Shown one piece after another: positions 8,333 through 15,862 of a stretch of 64,000 bases of DNA. Source of the DNA: Paenibacillus sp. FSL H8-0537 (GTDB taxonomy: Bacteria; Bacillota; Bacilli; Paenibacillales; Paenibacillaceae); contig NZ_CP150290.1 of the NCBI RefSeq assembly GCF_038051995.1, forward strand, positions 2,594,001 through 2,658,000, read 5' to 3'. Below the pieces are notes generated by a model. The model did not search any database, was not told where the DNA came from, and saw only the letters and a program-made list of their open reading frames with translations. Positions within the stretch are counted from its first letter, which is position 1. The number at the start of each line of letters is the position of its first letter. The translations under genes were made by a program, and so were the position numbers.

Positions 8333-8564
8333 GTCGCACTCTGTGTGAGTGCGTGAATTGAAACTTTCGCGATACCATGAGTTACTTCCCTTCAAGTCGT
8401 CGCACTCTTTGTGAGTGCGTGAATTGAAACATCGAAAATATTTTCGTCACCTACTAGCTATCGCCGTCGCACTCTATGTGAGTGCGTGGATTGAAACCAC
8501 TGTCGTTCCCTCCCATGTATTCAGACCTGCTCGTCGCACTCTATATGAGTGGGTGAAATTTCAC
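8333..8564 (+). CRISPR. CRISPR array 2, three spacers, loop-variant repeats
   Basis: Repeats lie at 8333-8364, 8399-8430, 8466-8497 and a decayed last one at 8533-8564; spacers are 34, 35 and 35 bp. The stem (CGCACTC/GAGTGCG) and the ATTGAAAC tag match array 1. The 5-nt loop changes from TGTGT to TTTGT, TATGT and TATAT along the array, and the first two repeats have A instead of G just before the tag. The last repeat is degenerate in its 3' half. The repeat type is that usually served by type I-C, so array processing may depend on enzymes outside the window. Confidence 0.95.
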
Positions 8565-8638
8565 GTAATTAAGCTACTCATCTTAAAAGGTTAGGGGAAA
8601 CTTGTTAAATCTGTTAATAGCCATATATCTAAAAGCAT

Positions 8639-8668
8639 AAGAAGCTTTGTTGTATAAGGCTTCTTTTT
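8639..8668 (+). terminator. Terminator after CRISPR array 2
   Basis: AGAAGC and GCTTCT pair around a 13-nt loop and are followed by TTTTT. It lies 75 bp after the last repeat, as the terminator of array 1 follows its array. Confidence 0.65.
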
Positions 8669-9258
8669 GCTAAGTAACAATATTAATAAACATATTTTGA
8701 TTCTCAAATAGGTTATGCTTTCTTTTCAAGCTAATATTTAACTGAGGGATTACATTTGGTCGATATGCCATATCCATTTCGAATGATGTGCCTTTATTGT
8801 CTTGGTGGAGCGAATAAACGATTGCCATATCAGGGTGTGTATGCATACGATAAAAGGGATATCGGCAACTTGGCGGACACAGAATCCGCTATTTAACCGG
8901 ATAACGCTTCATTGAGAATTAGGCGGACACAGGAGCCGCTAATGCACTGCCAATTGCCCTTTTGAAGGAATGAGGAAGGCAATAGCGGATCTCCTGTCCG
9001 CGTACAGGCTGAAAACAAATAAAAAGCTAAAATAGCGGAACCTCAGTCCTTCTAAAAAGGAAACGGTTCCCATCTGACCATTCATTCACATTATCACTTC
9101 CTCCAGTCCGCGAACTTGAATAATTAGTTTAGAAGGTACGTGCCTCAAACAAATGTCCGATGCAATGTGGAGCAGAGCAACTTAGGTTTGTATAAGGATT
9201 CGTGGTCCAAATGAGCGTTCAATTTCATGACTATTAATCACCAAATAAACAAAAATAA
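8669..9258. other. Gene-poor region with repeat cluster
   Basis: No convincing gene is present. One 43-codon reading (8765-8896) has no ribosome site and runs into the repeat cluster at 8872. The region marks the boundary between the AT-rich CRISPR island and the more GC-rich chromosome. Confidence 0.5.
8872..9050. repeat. Four-unit inverted cluster of a GCGGACA short repeat
   Basis: Four related units of about 22 bp lie at 8872-8893 and 8922-8943 (plus) and at 8979-9002 and 9029-9050 (minus). The core is GCGGACACAG-N-CCGCTATT. Starts are 50-58 bp apart. Each unit is itself a small hairpin (GCGGA/TCCGC), and the plus-plus-minus-minus layout allows one large fold. A related GCGGACACA is present in the repeat at 28648. 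Confidence 0.7.
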
Positions 9259-9296
9259 GACCGCCAAAAGTCACAGGCGGTCACGCATTTTTATAA
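9259..9296 (-). terminator. Terminator of the DUF6713-like gene
   Basis: GACCGCC and GGCGGTC form a 7-bp stem with a 10-nt loop. Read on the minus strand it is followed by a T-rich run, so it fits the gene that ends at 9383. The plus strand also has a T-run a few bases further on, so it may work both ways. Confidence 0.65.
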
Positions 9297-9382
9297 CGAT
9301 TCGTATTGGCTCCCCTAAGCGCAACAACTCTCAACCTCGTTGAACCCTACATATCTAAACATATCCGAACATATCCAGGCAC

Positions 9383-9751
9383 TCACTCCATAACCATCAG
9401 CAATAAATGAATCGCCGCAATTATCCCCATTGGATAAATAAAGGCGCGCGAGAACGTATTTTTGAAGCCATTGCGCGGATGCTTTTCAAAAAAGAGATGC
9501 AAAATAGCATGGATGATAAAAAACAAATCCAGCACCCAAAACGTAACCGTCTGATAATCGCTGAATAGCAGAGCGAGTATGATCGTGTACATCGGAAGAT
9601 GAATAAAGGTGAACACCTTATAGGCTTTCGCATCCTCCATATCCTTAAGGAAGATAAACAATCGCCATTCCGAATGGCGGATCGCATCCATTTCGTGGAG
9701 CAGAAATAAAGATAGATTGAACAAAAATAGCACAAGCAAAAAATCGGGCAT
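9383..9751 (-). CDS. Small integral membrane protein, DUF6713-like
   Basis: The 122-aa product has four hydrophobic segments: residues 3-20, about 47-65, 70-88 and 104-121. Between the first two lies HEMDAIRHSEWR, a conserved-looking acidic/histidine motif that I associate with DUF6713. No function is known. On the minus strand a GTAGGAGG site precedes the ATG by 6-7 nt. It is transcribed divergently from the histidine kinase gene at 10043 and stands alone. The 290-bp gap between them holds only AT-rich promoter-like sequence. Confidence 0.65.
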   Translation of the reverse strand: MPDFLLVLFLFNLSLFLLHEMDAIRHSEWRLFIFLKDMEDAKAYKVFTFIHLPMYTIILALLFSDYQTVTFWVLDLFFIIHAILHLFFEKHPRNGFKNTFSRAFIYPMGIIAAIHLLLMVME

Positions 9752-10042
9752 AAGTGGCCTCCTACAATTTTATATCAGTACGATATTTCAGATACTTCAG
9801 CTTTAATTTATGTTGAAAATATATAAGCCGCCTTCTCTATACGTATAAATGACGACAAAGTAACAAAATAACCATTTTGAGGTATGTACAAAAAATGTCT
9901 GAACTCTTAATCTCATGAATAGGCAGGCAGTACTATGCCAATCGACGCACATATTTTCTCAGAGGCTTGACGCTTTCCGCGCTCCGCTATATGGTTAGAG
10001 CAGAGCATTAAAGAGAGCACATAGAGAGAAGAGGGCTGCGGC

Positions 10043-11452
10043 GTGTTATTTGTCCTAATTGCCTTATGGGGAATTGCTTTGATTTTGATGCTGTCCGACC
10101 CACGTTCGGTTGTGAGCAGGCGGCTTAGCGGGGTACCTTTTACGGGCGGAGCCGGGGCGATGTCTGTCGTGCTGGATGAGCGAATTATTCCTTATGTAAG
10201 TCAACATTATATGAATGAAACGGCTGACCAACTGTTGTACATGCTGCAAGCCTTTTGCTCGCTGCTGTCCTACTACGGCTTGCCGTACACCTTCCTGCTG
10301 TTTGCCCTAGCGTATCGTCCAATTGACCGTTTGCAGCCTTATGAGCGTGTATTGCCGCTGCTGCTGTTTATTCCGATTGCGGCCTGTCTGCTGTTTACAC
10401 CGGGCTACATGGAAACGTATCCGATTACATTTACAGTTGTTGTCTGGTGGGCTGTGCCTTATGTAGCGGTCGGAGCTGTGAATATTTTATTGAAAAATCC
10501 GGGCTATTTGGCTCAAGCAAGACGCCACTGGATCGTATGCACATCGGTGCTGACTCCGGTGCTGTTTAGCGCAACGATGAATTATGTACTGCCAAGCCTC
10601 GGCTTCCTGCGGATGTGGGTGTACAATACCTGGTTTGTCGGCATAGGGGCGCTCGTTTTTGTTGTAGGTCTGTTTACCTACGGATTTCTGGGGGTGCGTG
10701 TATTTATCGACCGTCGCCGTCTGGATTCGACACTGCGAGCGGTTACATCAGGTACGGCTATTCTCAATCATGCGATTAAAAATGATGTCGGAAAAATGCG
10801 GCTCTTCGGCGAGAAGATGCGCGCTTACGCGGCATCCACGAACCAGGAGGAGCTGCTTGCCGATGCGGAGACGATGCTGCGGACGACGCGGCACATCCAG
10901 GAAATGATTGGCCGTGTCCATCATGGCACCGAGGATTTGGCGCTGAAGCCTACGCAGGAAGAGCTTGGGGAACTGCTGCTCATGACGCTTGAGCCGTATA
11001 AGCTGCTTGCCGAAGGCGTTCATTTTACAAGCAGCCTGCCTGATGGCTGGAGCTGTATGATTGACCGCGCGCAGGTTACCGAAGCTCTCGGCAATTTGAT
11101 TTCGAACGCCATTGAAGCGATGGATGGCAAAGGCGCGCTGAGTCTTATAATGAAAGAGACGAAACGCGATATCATGATAGAGGTGCGCGATACGGGGCCG
11201 GGTATGGATCGTACGCAGACGGCCAAAGCGTTCGAGCCCTTTTATACGACCAAACGCGGGGGCAGTACGAATTTCGGCCTTGGCCTGCCATATGCGTATC
11301 ATGTGATGCGCAAGCATGGCGGCTCTTTGCATATTCAGAGCAGGATAGGAGCAGGAACGCTCGTATCGATGATATTCAAGAAAAAGGCGATTCAGGCGCG
11401 GCACGTATCGGGGGCCGATTCTGCATCCGGGCACAAAGAGTCAGAGAGATAA
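10043..11452 (+). CDS. Membrane sensor histidine kinase
   Basis: The 469-aa protein has about six membrane helices in residues 1-230, with no large extracellular sensor domain. A cytoplasmic kinase follows: HAIKND is the likely phosphoacceptor His region (about residue 243), then NLISNAIEAM (N box), DTGPGM (G1), FEPFYTTK and GLGLPY (G2) of the ATPase domain. It probably signals to the response regulator encoded 38 bp downstream. The start is GTG 10043, with only a weak purine-rich site. The stimulus is unknown; an intramembrane sensor is likely because of the layout. Confidence 0.87.
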   Translation: MLFVLIALWGIALILMLSDPRSVVSRRLSGVPFTGGAGAMSVVLDERIIPYVSQHYMNETADQLLYMLQAFCSLLSYYGLPYTFLLFALAYRPIDRLQPYERVLPLLLFIPIAACLLFTPGYMETYPITFTVVVWWAVPYVAVGAVNILLKNPGYLAQARRHWIVCTSVLTPVLFSATMNYVLPSLGFLRMWVYNTWFVGIGALVFVVGLFTYGFLGVRVFIDRRRLDSTLRAVTSGTAILNHAIKNDVGKMRLFGEKMRAYAASTNQEELLADAETMLRTTRHIQEMIGRVHHGTEDLALKPTQEELGELLLMTLEPYKLLAEGVHFTSSLPDGWSCMIDRAQVTEALGNLISNAIEAMDGKGALSLIMKETKRDIMIEVRDTGPGMDRTQTAKAFEPFYTTKRGGSTNFGLGLPYAYHVMRKHGGSLHIQSRIGAGTLVSMIFKKKAIQARHVSGADSASGHKESER

Positions 11453-11490
11453 ATAGAAATAGACAGAGATAAGGCTGAGAGAAGGGGAAC

Positions 11491-12189
11491 ATGCCGATGG
11501 ATAACATACAAGTATGGATTGTGGAGGACGACAAAGATTGGCTGCGCGGGCTAAAAGCTTTTCTAGCGGCCCAGCCGAACATTGAAGTCGTATTCACTTC
11601 GGATAATCCGCAGGAAGTACGGGATGCGCTCGCGGGCGAGCGCAAGGCGCCAGATGTCGTGCTAATGGATATTATGCTTGGTGATGAGCCTGCCGGCATT
11701 GAGCTGGCGGAGGCGACGGCGATGTCGACGGGAGCAAGGGTCATTATGCTGACGTCGATGGAGGAGAAGGAGCTGATTTTGCAAGCTTTTCAGGTGGGGG
11801 CGATCGATTACCAGATCAAATCCGACTTTGAATCGCTGCCTGCGGCAATAGCGGCGGCGGCAAAGCGCCAGTCTCCGATCAGTGCGGCGGCGGCGGAGCA
11901 GATGCGCGAGGAATTCCGCAGGCTGAAGCAGCTGGAGCGGGATTTTGAAGTGAAGAAGGTGCGCGATCTGATTACGCCTGCGGAGCTGCAATTGCTGGAG
12001 CTGGTCGATCAAGGCTATTCGCAGTCGCAAATGGCAGATAAGCTGTTCGTTTCCATTCGAACGGTCAAAAACCATATTAACCATATACTGAAGAAGCTGC
12101 AGCTGGGCGGCTCGAAAGAGGCTGCGCAGCAGGTGAAAGCGCTTGGTCTATTAGAAAAAGAAAATAAGGATGGAAATGGTACCACGTAA
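11491..12189 (+). CDS. NarL/LuxR-family response regulator
   Basis: The receiver domain (about residues 5-125) has the acidic pair VEDD near the N-terminus, the phosphoacceptor in VLMDIMLGD, a Thr in MLTSMEE and a Lys in YQIKSD. A Gln/Glu-rich linker leads to a C-terminal LuxR-type helix-turn-helix (LTPAELQLLELVDQGYSQ to SIRTVKNHINHILKKL). It should bind DNA when phosphorylated by the kinase encoded just upstream. The receiver lies in 232 aa, normal for the family. The gene ends inside its own terminator. Confidence 0.9.
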   Translation: MPMDNIQVWIVEDDKDWLRGLKAFLAAQPNIEVVFTSDNPQEVRDALAGERKAPDVVLMDIMLGDEPAGIELAEATAMSTGARVIMLTSMEEKELILQAFQVGAIDYQIKSDFESLPAAIAAAAKRQSPISAAAAEQMREEFRRLKQLERDFEVKKVRDLITPAELQLLELVDQGYSQSQMADKLFVSIRTVKNHINHILKKLQLGGSKEAAQQVKALGLLEKENKDGNGTT

Positions 12190-12210
12190 AGTTGGTACTA
12201 TTTTTTTTGC
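12179..12210 (+). terminator. Terminator of the two-component operon
   Basis: GTACCA and TGGTAC pair around an 8-nt loop and are followed by TATTTTTTTT. The 5' arm overlaps the last codons of the response regulator. Confidence 0.7.
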
Positions 12211-12274
12211 CCTATTTTTCTAAAATAGAACTAAGACCAAGTCACAAAAATGCAGCTAAACGGAGGTACAACCA

Positions 12275-13900
12275 ATGAATGTATGGATTCGCAAACAATG
12301 GACTTTGCTGCTCGGCGTGTTATTTGTCCTATCAGCGTTCGTCACTTTGTTCAAATATACGGTGGAGCAGGGCTGGGTAACGAATGCGATGAAAATCGGG
12401 CTGGGACTGCTGAGCGGTGCAGGCTTTGCCGCAGCAGGATTTTCGTTGATTAAGCGGGAAAAATGGCCGCTCGTCGGCGAGCTGTTAATCGGACTAGGTG
12501 CCTGCCTGCTTTATACGACGGCCGCTTTTGCCGGTGTCTATTATGAAATGTGGGACTCGATGACAGTGCTGCTGGGCATGACAGCCGTTACTGCGGCGCT
12601 TACGGTTTATGCTTACCGCTTTGAATCGCGTCTGCTAATCAATATTGCTTTAACGGGCGGCCTGCTGTCGCCACTGCTCATGCGTCCGGAAACGGATCAA
12701 GCATTTACTTTATTTCTGTATATGCTCGTGCTCAATTCCGCTTTTTTCTGGCTCAGCACGGTGAAGAGCTGGAATGAGCTCAGACTGACCTCTTTTATAG
12801 GAAGCTGGATCATGTATATCGTTTACTTTTTCACCTTCGATCCCGTAGTGGAAGGGGTATGGAATTTGCCGCTGCGCTACGCGCTCGCCGCATTTTTGTT
12901 TTATCAGATCGGCTTTCTGCTTGCTTCGCGGGCAAACAAGCAAAGCTTTGACGGGATGAATATGTTTGCGGGACTGTCCAATGGCGTTATTTTTGGCTTC
13001 TGGTCGCTGCTGCTCATTCATGGTGAAGTGCATTATGCATATCCGCTGGCGTTTATCGGCTTTGTGCTGCTGCTTGCCAGCTGGTTTATTCACTATCATA
13101 TGAAGCGCATGGAGCCAGCCTCGGCTACGTATGGTTCTGCTGGTGTGCTGCTGATGCTGCTTGCGCTTAATCAGGTTGGCAGCGGTCTTGCTGTTAAACC
13201 GATCTTTAATGTGTTCCTATGGTCGGCTGTGGCCGCGTTGCTTGTATTAGCGGGCAAAAGGTTCCGCTGGCAAGCTTTGAATCTGGCATCGCTCATTATA
13301 TGGTTTACGACGGTATGCTATTGGTACGTCATCACATGGTTTACACCGCGCGGCGAATGGTTCGGCGTCTTCATTCCGTTTCTGAACTGGGGCGCGATGG
13401 CATGGCTGGCGCTTGCGGCATTGGGCTTCTATTATTCGGCACGGGAGAAATTTGCGTCACTTGGCGATGCAGGCAATCGCGTAATGGGGAACATGTATGC
13501 GTTGTGCTCGCATTTAATAATCGGCGGTTTGCTGACTGTTCAAATGATTCGGTTGTTTCAGGAGCATCTTTACGATCTTCCAAGCTTCTATATGCAGCTC
13601 AGCCTGTCGGCTTCCTGGGGCGTATATGCGCTGCTGCTCGTATTGTGGGGCGTCAATCGCGGTCAATCGGTGTTCCGCTGGTTTGGCTTCTCGGTTTTGG
13701 GGCTGACAGCCATTAAAGCCATTTTCTTCGACCTGAACGGCCAGGAAAGCTTGTACAAGGTGCTTGTGCTGCTATTGCTGGGGGGAATCTCCTTCCTCAT
13801 CGCTTGGATCAATGGCAAATGGAATAAAGTAAGAGAGCTTGGCGACCAGTCTTGGGAGCAGCATGGTGCAGACACTGATAACAAGAAAGATAATGTGTGA
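12275..13900 (+). CDS. DUF2339-like polytopic membrane protein
   Basis: The 541-aa protein is almost wholly hydrophobic, with about 14-16 predicted membrane helices and a short charged C-terminal tail. The arrangement, including a GGLLSPLL motif after the fourth helix pair, resembles the DUF2339 family of predicted membrane proteins, whose function is unknown. ACGGAGGT precedes ATG 12275. It follows the two-component genes after a terminator, so it probably has its own promoter; a functional link to the kinase is possible but unproven. Confidence 0.7.
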   Translation: MNVWIRKQWTLLLGVLFVLSAFVTLFKYTVEQGWVTNAMKIGLGLLSGAGFAAAGFSLIKREKWPLVGELLIGLGACLLYTTAAFAGVYYEMWDSMTVLLGMTAVTAALTVYAYRFESRLLINIALTGGLLSPLLMRPETDQAFTLFLYMLVLNSAFFWLSTVKSWNELRLTSFIGSWIMYIVYFFTFDPVVEGVWNLPLRYALAAFLFYQIGFLLASRANKQSFDGMNMFAGLSNGVIFGFWSLLLIHGEVHYAYPLAFIGFVLLLASWFIHYHMKRMEPASATYGSAGVLLMLLALNQVGSGLAVKPIFNVFLWSAVAALLVLAGKRFRWQALNLASLIIWFTTVCYWYVITWFTPRGEWFGVFIPFLNWGAMAWLALAALGFYYSAREKFASLGDAGNRVMGNMYALCSHLIIGGLLTVQMIRLFQEHLYDLPSFYMQLSLSASWGVYALLLVLWGVNRGQSVFRWFGFSVLGLTAIKAIFFDLNGQESLYKVLVLLLLGGISFLIAWINGKWNKVRELGDQSWEQHGADTDNKKDNV

Positions 13901-13984
13901 ATGTCGGCTCATGAAAGATGAACAATTGGGGAATGAATAAAGCGGTGCGAAAGGCTTATTTTGATAAAAATCCAGCGGAAAAGC

Positions 13985-14030
13985 TTGACAAATCGAGGGG
14001 TAATATATTATTGTTACTTACGTAAAGTAA
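13985..14030 (+). promoter_or_regulatory. Promoter and palindromic operator of the nitroreductase gene
   Basis: TTGACA at 13985-13990 is a consensus -35; a TATTAT at 14006-14011 could be the -10, with a short 15-bp spacer. Just downstream, TTACTT-N5-AAGTAA (14014-14030) is a 6-bp inverted repeat, with another ATTACTTT at 14036-14043. This resembles operators of HxlR/DUF24 redox regulators such as YodB, which control nitroreductase genes in Bacillus. The regulator itself is not in the window. Confidence 0.55.
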
Positions 14031-14097
14031 TTAATATTACTTTGGTGTGCATCTAATCAAGCACGGAACTAAACCATTTAACTGGAGGTATTTGATT

Positions 14098-14697
14098 ATG
14101 TCACAAAGCTTTTTGGAATCAGTGCAAGCAAGACGTACTTACTACGGAATTAGCAAAGAATCCGTTGTTTCTGATGAGAAAATCGTAGAATTGGTTAACG
14201 AAGCCGTTAAACATTCCCCTTCATCCTTTAACTCTCAAAGTGCTAGAGCAGTCGTTCTGCTCGGCGAAAATCATGATAAATTGTGGAGCATTGTGCTGGA
14301 GGCTCTTCGCGCAATCGTTCCTGCTGATCAATTCGCTTCGACAGAAGGCAGAATTGCTTCCTTCAATAATGGCTACGGCACGATTTTGTTCTTCGAGGAT
14401 CACAATGTTGTTGCAGGCTTGCAGCAGCAATTCCCTTCGTATGCTGACAACTTCCCGCTTTGGTCGCACCAATCTTCGGGCATGCTGCAATTTGTAGTAT
14501 GGAATCTGTTGGAAGAAGTAGGCTTCGGCGCTTCCCTGCAGCATTACAACCCGCTGATCGACGAAAAGGTGAAATCGACATTTGGCCTGCCAGAATCATG
14601 GGGCCTGATTGCGCAAATGCCTTTCGGCAAGCCGACAGCAGAGCCAGGCGAGAAAACATTCCAGCCGCTTGAAGATCGCGTTAAAGTATTCAAATAA
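14098..14697 (+). CDS. Nitroreductase family protein (Frm2-like)
   Basis: The 199-aa protein is an FMN-dependent oxidoreductase of the nitroreductase superfamily, probably reducing nitro compounds or quinones with NAD(P)H. The N-terminal QARRTYYG and HSPSSFNSQSARAVVL are the flavin-binding segments, and WNLLEEVGFGASLQHYNP is the conserved helical region of the Frm2/Hbn1 type. ATG 14098 follows CTGGAGGT; an upstream in-frame start at 14047 would overlap the promoter region. Single gene with its own operator and terminator, consistent with stress-induced expression. Confidence 0.87.
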   Translation: MSQSFLESVQARRTYYGISKESVVSDEKIVELVNEAVKHSPSSFNSQSARAVVLLGENHDKLWSIVLEALRAIVPADQFASTEGRIASFNNGYGTILFFEDHNVVAGLQQQFPSYADNFPLWSHQSSGMLQFVVWNLLEEVGFGASLQHYNPLIDEKVKSTFGLPESWGLIAQMPFGKPTAEPGEKTFQPLEDRVKVFK

Positions 14698-14737
14698 GCT
14701 TTAATATAGAACGAATAAGCTTAAAATAGAACCTAAA

Positions 14738-14770
14738 CAACCTCCGAAGCAAGCTTGGGAGGTTGTTTTT
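14738..14770 (+). terminator. Terminator of the nitroreductase gene
   Basis: CAACCTCC pairs with GGAGGTTG around a 12-nt loop, followed by TTTTT. Confidence 0.88.
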
Positions 14771-14885
14771 GTGCGCTATTCGCTAATCCTCCAATCGAAT
14801 AAACTTGCGTATTTTACGATTTGCTGGCGAATAGGGGTAAAAACATGTACAATAAAAACCGATACATCATTATAGAGCTTTTTTA

Positions 14886-14979
14886 AAATATAAGCATTTA
14901 TAAGTTTTCCCTTATAAATAGGCTTATATTTCATCGCGAAACGGTTACTTTGCCGCCAAAGGACGGCTTCAGCCGTTTA
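14886..14979 (+). repeat. Composite two-hairpin repeat, copy A
   Basis: The first part is a long AT-rich hairpin: AAATATAAGC (14886-14895) pairs with GCTTATATTT (14922-14931), with an inner ATTTATAAG/CTTATAAAT stem. The second is a GC-rich hairpin: GAAACGG (14938) pairs with CCGTTT (14973), with GCCG/CGGC inside. Other copies are at 28656, 46296, 52398 and 55171. An upstream reading of the transglycosylase ORF starts in this repeat and should not be used. Confidence 0.75.
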
Positions 14980-15024
14980 CGCTTAGACCAGCAGAGCCAA
15001 GCGATTTGGTTCAAGGAGGAAATT

Positions 15025-15699
15025 ATGAGTATCGATCCGCGCATTATGAAGCAAATGATCAAGACACAGCTTGCTCCTAATCTTGACTTTAAGACAGTAG
15101 CGAATCCGCTAGGCACGAATAAGGACAAAAGTGTAACTTCATTGTTCGACATGCTGCTGTCCCAATATATGCATGAAGCTTCGAATGGCTCAAGTAAAGA
15201 CACGGATGTATCCGCTCAAGCGTCCGAGGCGCTGGCGCAGCTTGCCAGCTTGAATAACGCTTATCAGGCGGAGGGCGAGACGTTTGCAGCTGGCTCGACT
15301 GACTATGATGCAATGATTGCCCAGGCAGCAGCCCAATATGGCGTAGATCCCGCTTTGATCCGCGGCGTCATTCGCACGGAGTCCGGTTTCCAGCCAGATG
15401 TCGTATCCGGTGCAGGCGCCAAAGGGCTCATGCAGCTAATGGACGGCACGGCACGCGGCCTTGGCGTAACAGATTCCTTAAATCCGCAGCAAAATATCGA
15501 TGGCGGGACCCGTTATTTATCCTTTCTACTTCGCAAATACAATGGCAATGAGCAAGTAGCTCTAGCCGCGTACAATGCCGGCCCAGGTCGTATCGACCGT
15601 CTCGGTATTAAGACAGACAGCGAATTGATGGCGAATTTGGACAAGCTTCCTGAGGAAACGCAGCGCTATATTGTGAAAGTACAAGCAGCACGTTACTAA
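15025..15699 (+). CDS. Lytic transglycosylase (SLT domain)
   Basis: The C-terminal half (about residues 98-224) is a soluble-lytic-transglycosylase domain that cleaves peptidoglycan glycan strands to 1,6-anhydro ends. The catalytic Glu is in RTESGFQP; GAKGLMQLM and ALAAYNAGPG are the other family motifs. The N-terminal 90 residues are low-complexity and polar, without a clear signal peptide, so export by another route or action in the forespore is open. ATG 15025 (224 aa) follows AAGGAGGA. Monocistronic between repeat copy A and a terminator. Confidence 0.9.
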   Translation: MSIDPRIMKQMIKTQLAPNLDFKTVANPLGTNKDKSVTSLFDMLLSQYMHEASNGSSKDTDVSAQASEALAQLASLNNAYQAEGETFAAGSTDYDAMIAQAAAQYGVDPALIRGVIRTESGFQPDVVSGAGAKGLMQLMDGTARGLGVTDSLNPQQNIDGGTRYLSFLLRKYNGNEQVALAAYNAGPGRIDRLGIKTDSELMANLDKLPEETQRYIVKVQAARY

Positions 15700-15702
15700 G
15701 GA

Positions 15703-15762
15703 GCTGCGAGGAAATGAGTACCCGCTTTTGTCAACAAATTAGCGGTACTTTATTTCGTCGCA
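15703..15762 (+). terminator. Terminator of the transglycosylase gene
   Basis: AGTACCCGCT pairs with AGCGGTACT and is followed by TTATTT. The stem extends outward through CTGCGA/TCGCAG, giving a long imperfect hairpin. Confidence 0.75.
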
Positions 15763-15790
15763 GTCTCTAGGCTGTAAAAGCACTTCTTTT

Positions 15791-15839
15791 AGATCACGAA
15801 TGGCAACCCGCTTGCCGTCGCTGATCTTTTTATTTTTTT
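15791..15839 (+). terminator. Second terminator-like hairpin, 24 bp before nifS
   Basis: AGATCA pairs with TGATCT and an inner GGCAA with TTGCC; TTTTTATTTTTTT follows. It stands only 24 bp before the nifS start, so it may be an attenuator of nifS-thiI and not just a second stop for the gene upstream. Confidence 0.7.
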
Positions 15840-15862
15840 AGTAGGAAAGGAACGTTCGGCTC

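Noticed and set aside
1..8700. Prophage, transposase or toxin-antitoxin genes around the CRISPR island
   Set aside because: None of the readable frames resembles such proteins; island status rests only on composition and gene content.
8765..8896. 43-codon ORF with a CLYC segment in the gap after array 2
   Set aside because: No ribosome site, very short, and it ends inside the repeat cluster at 8872.
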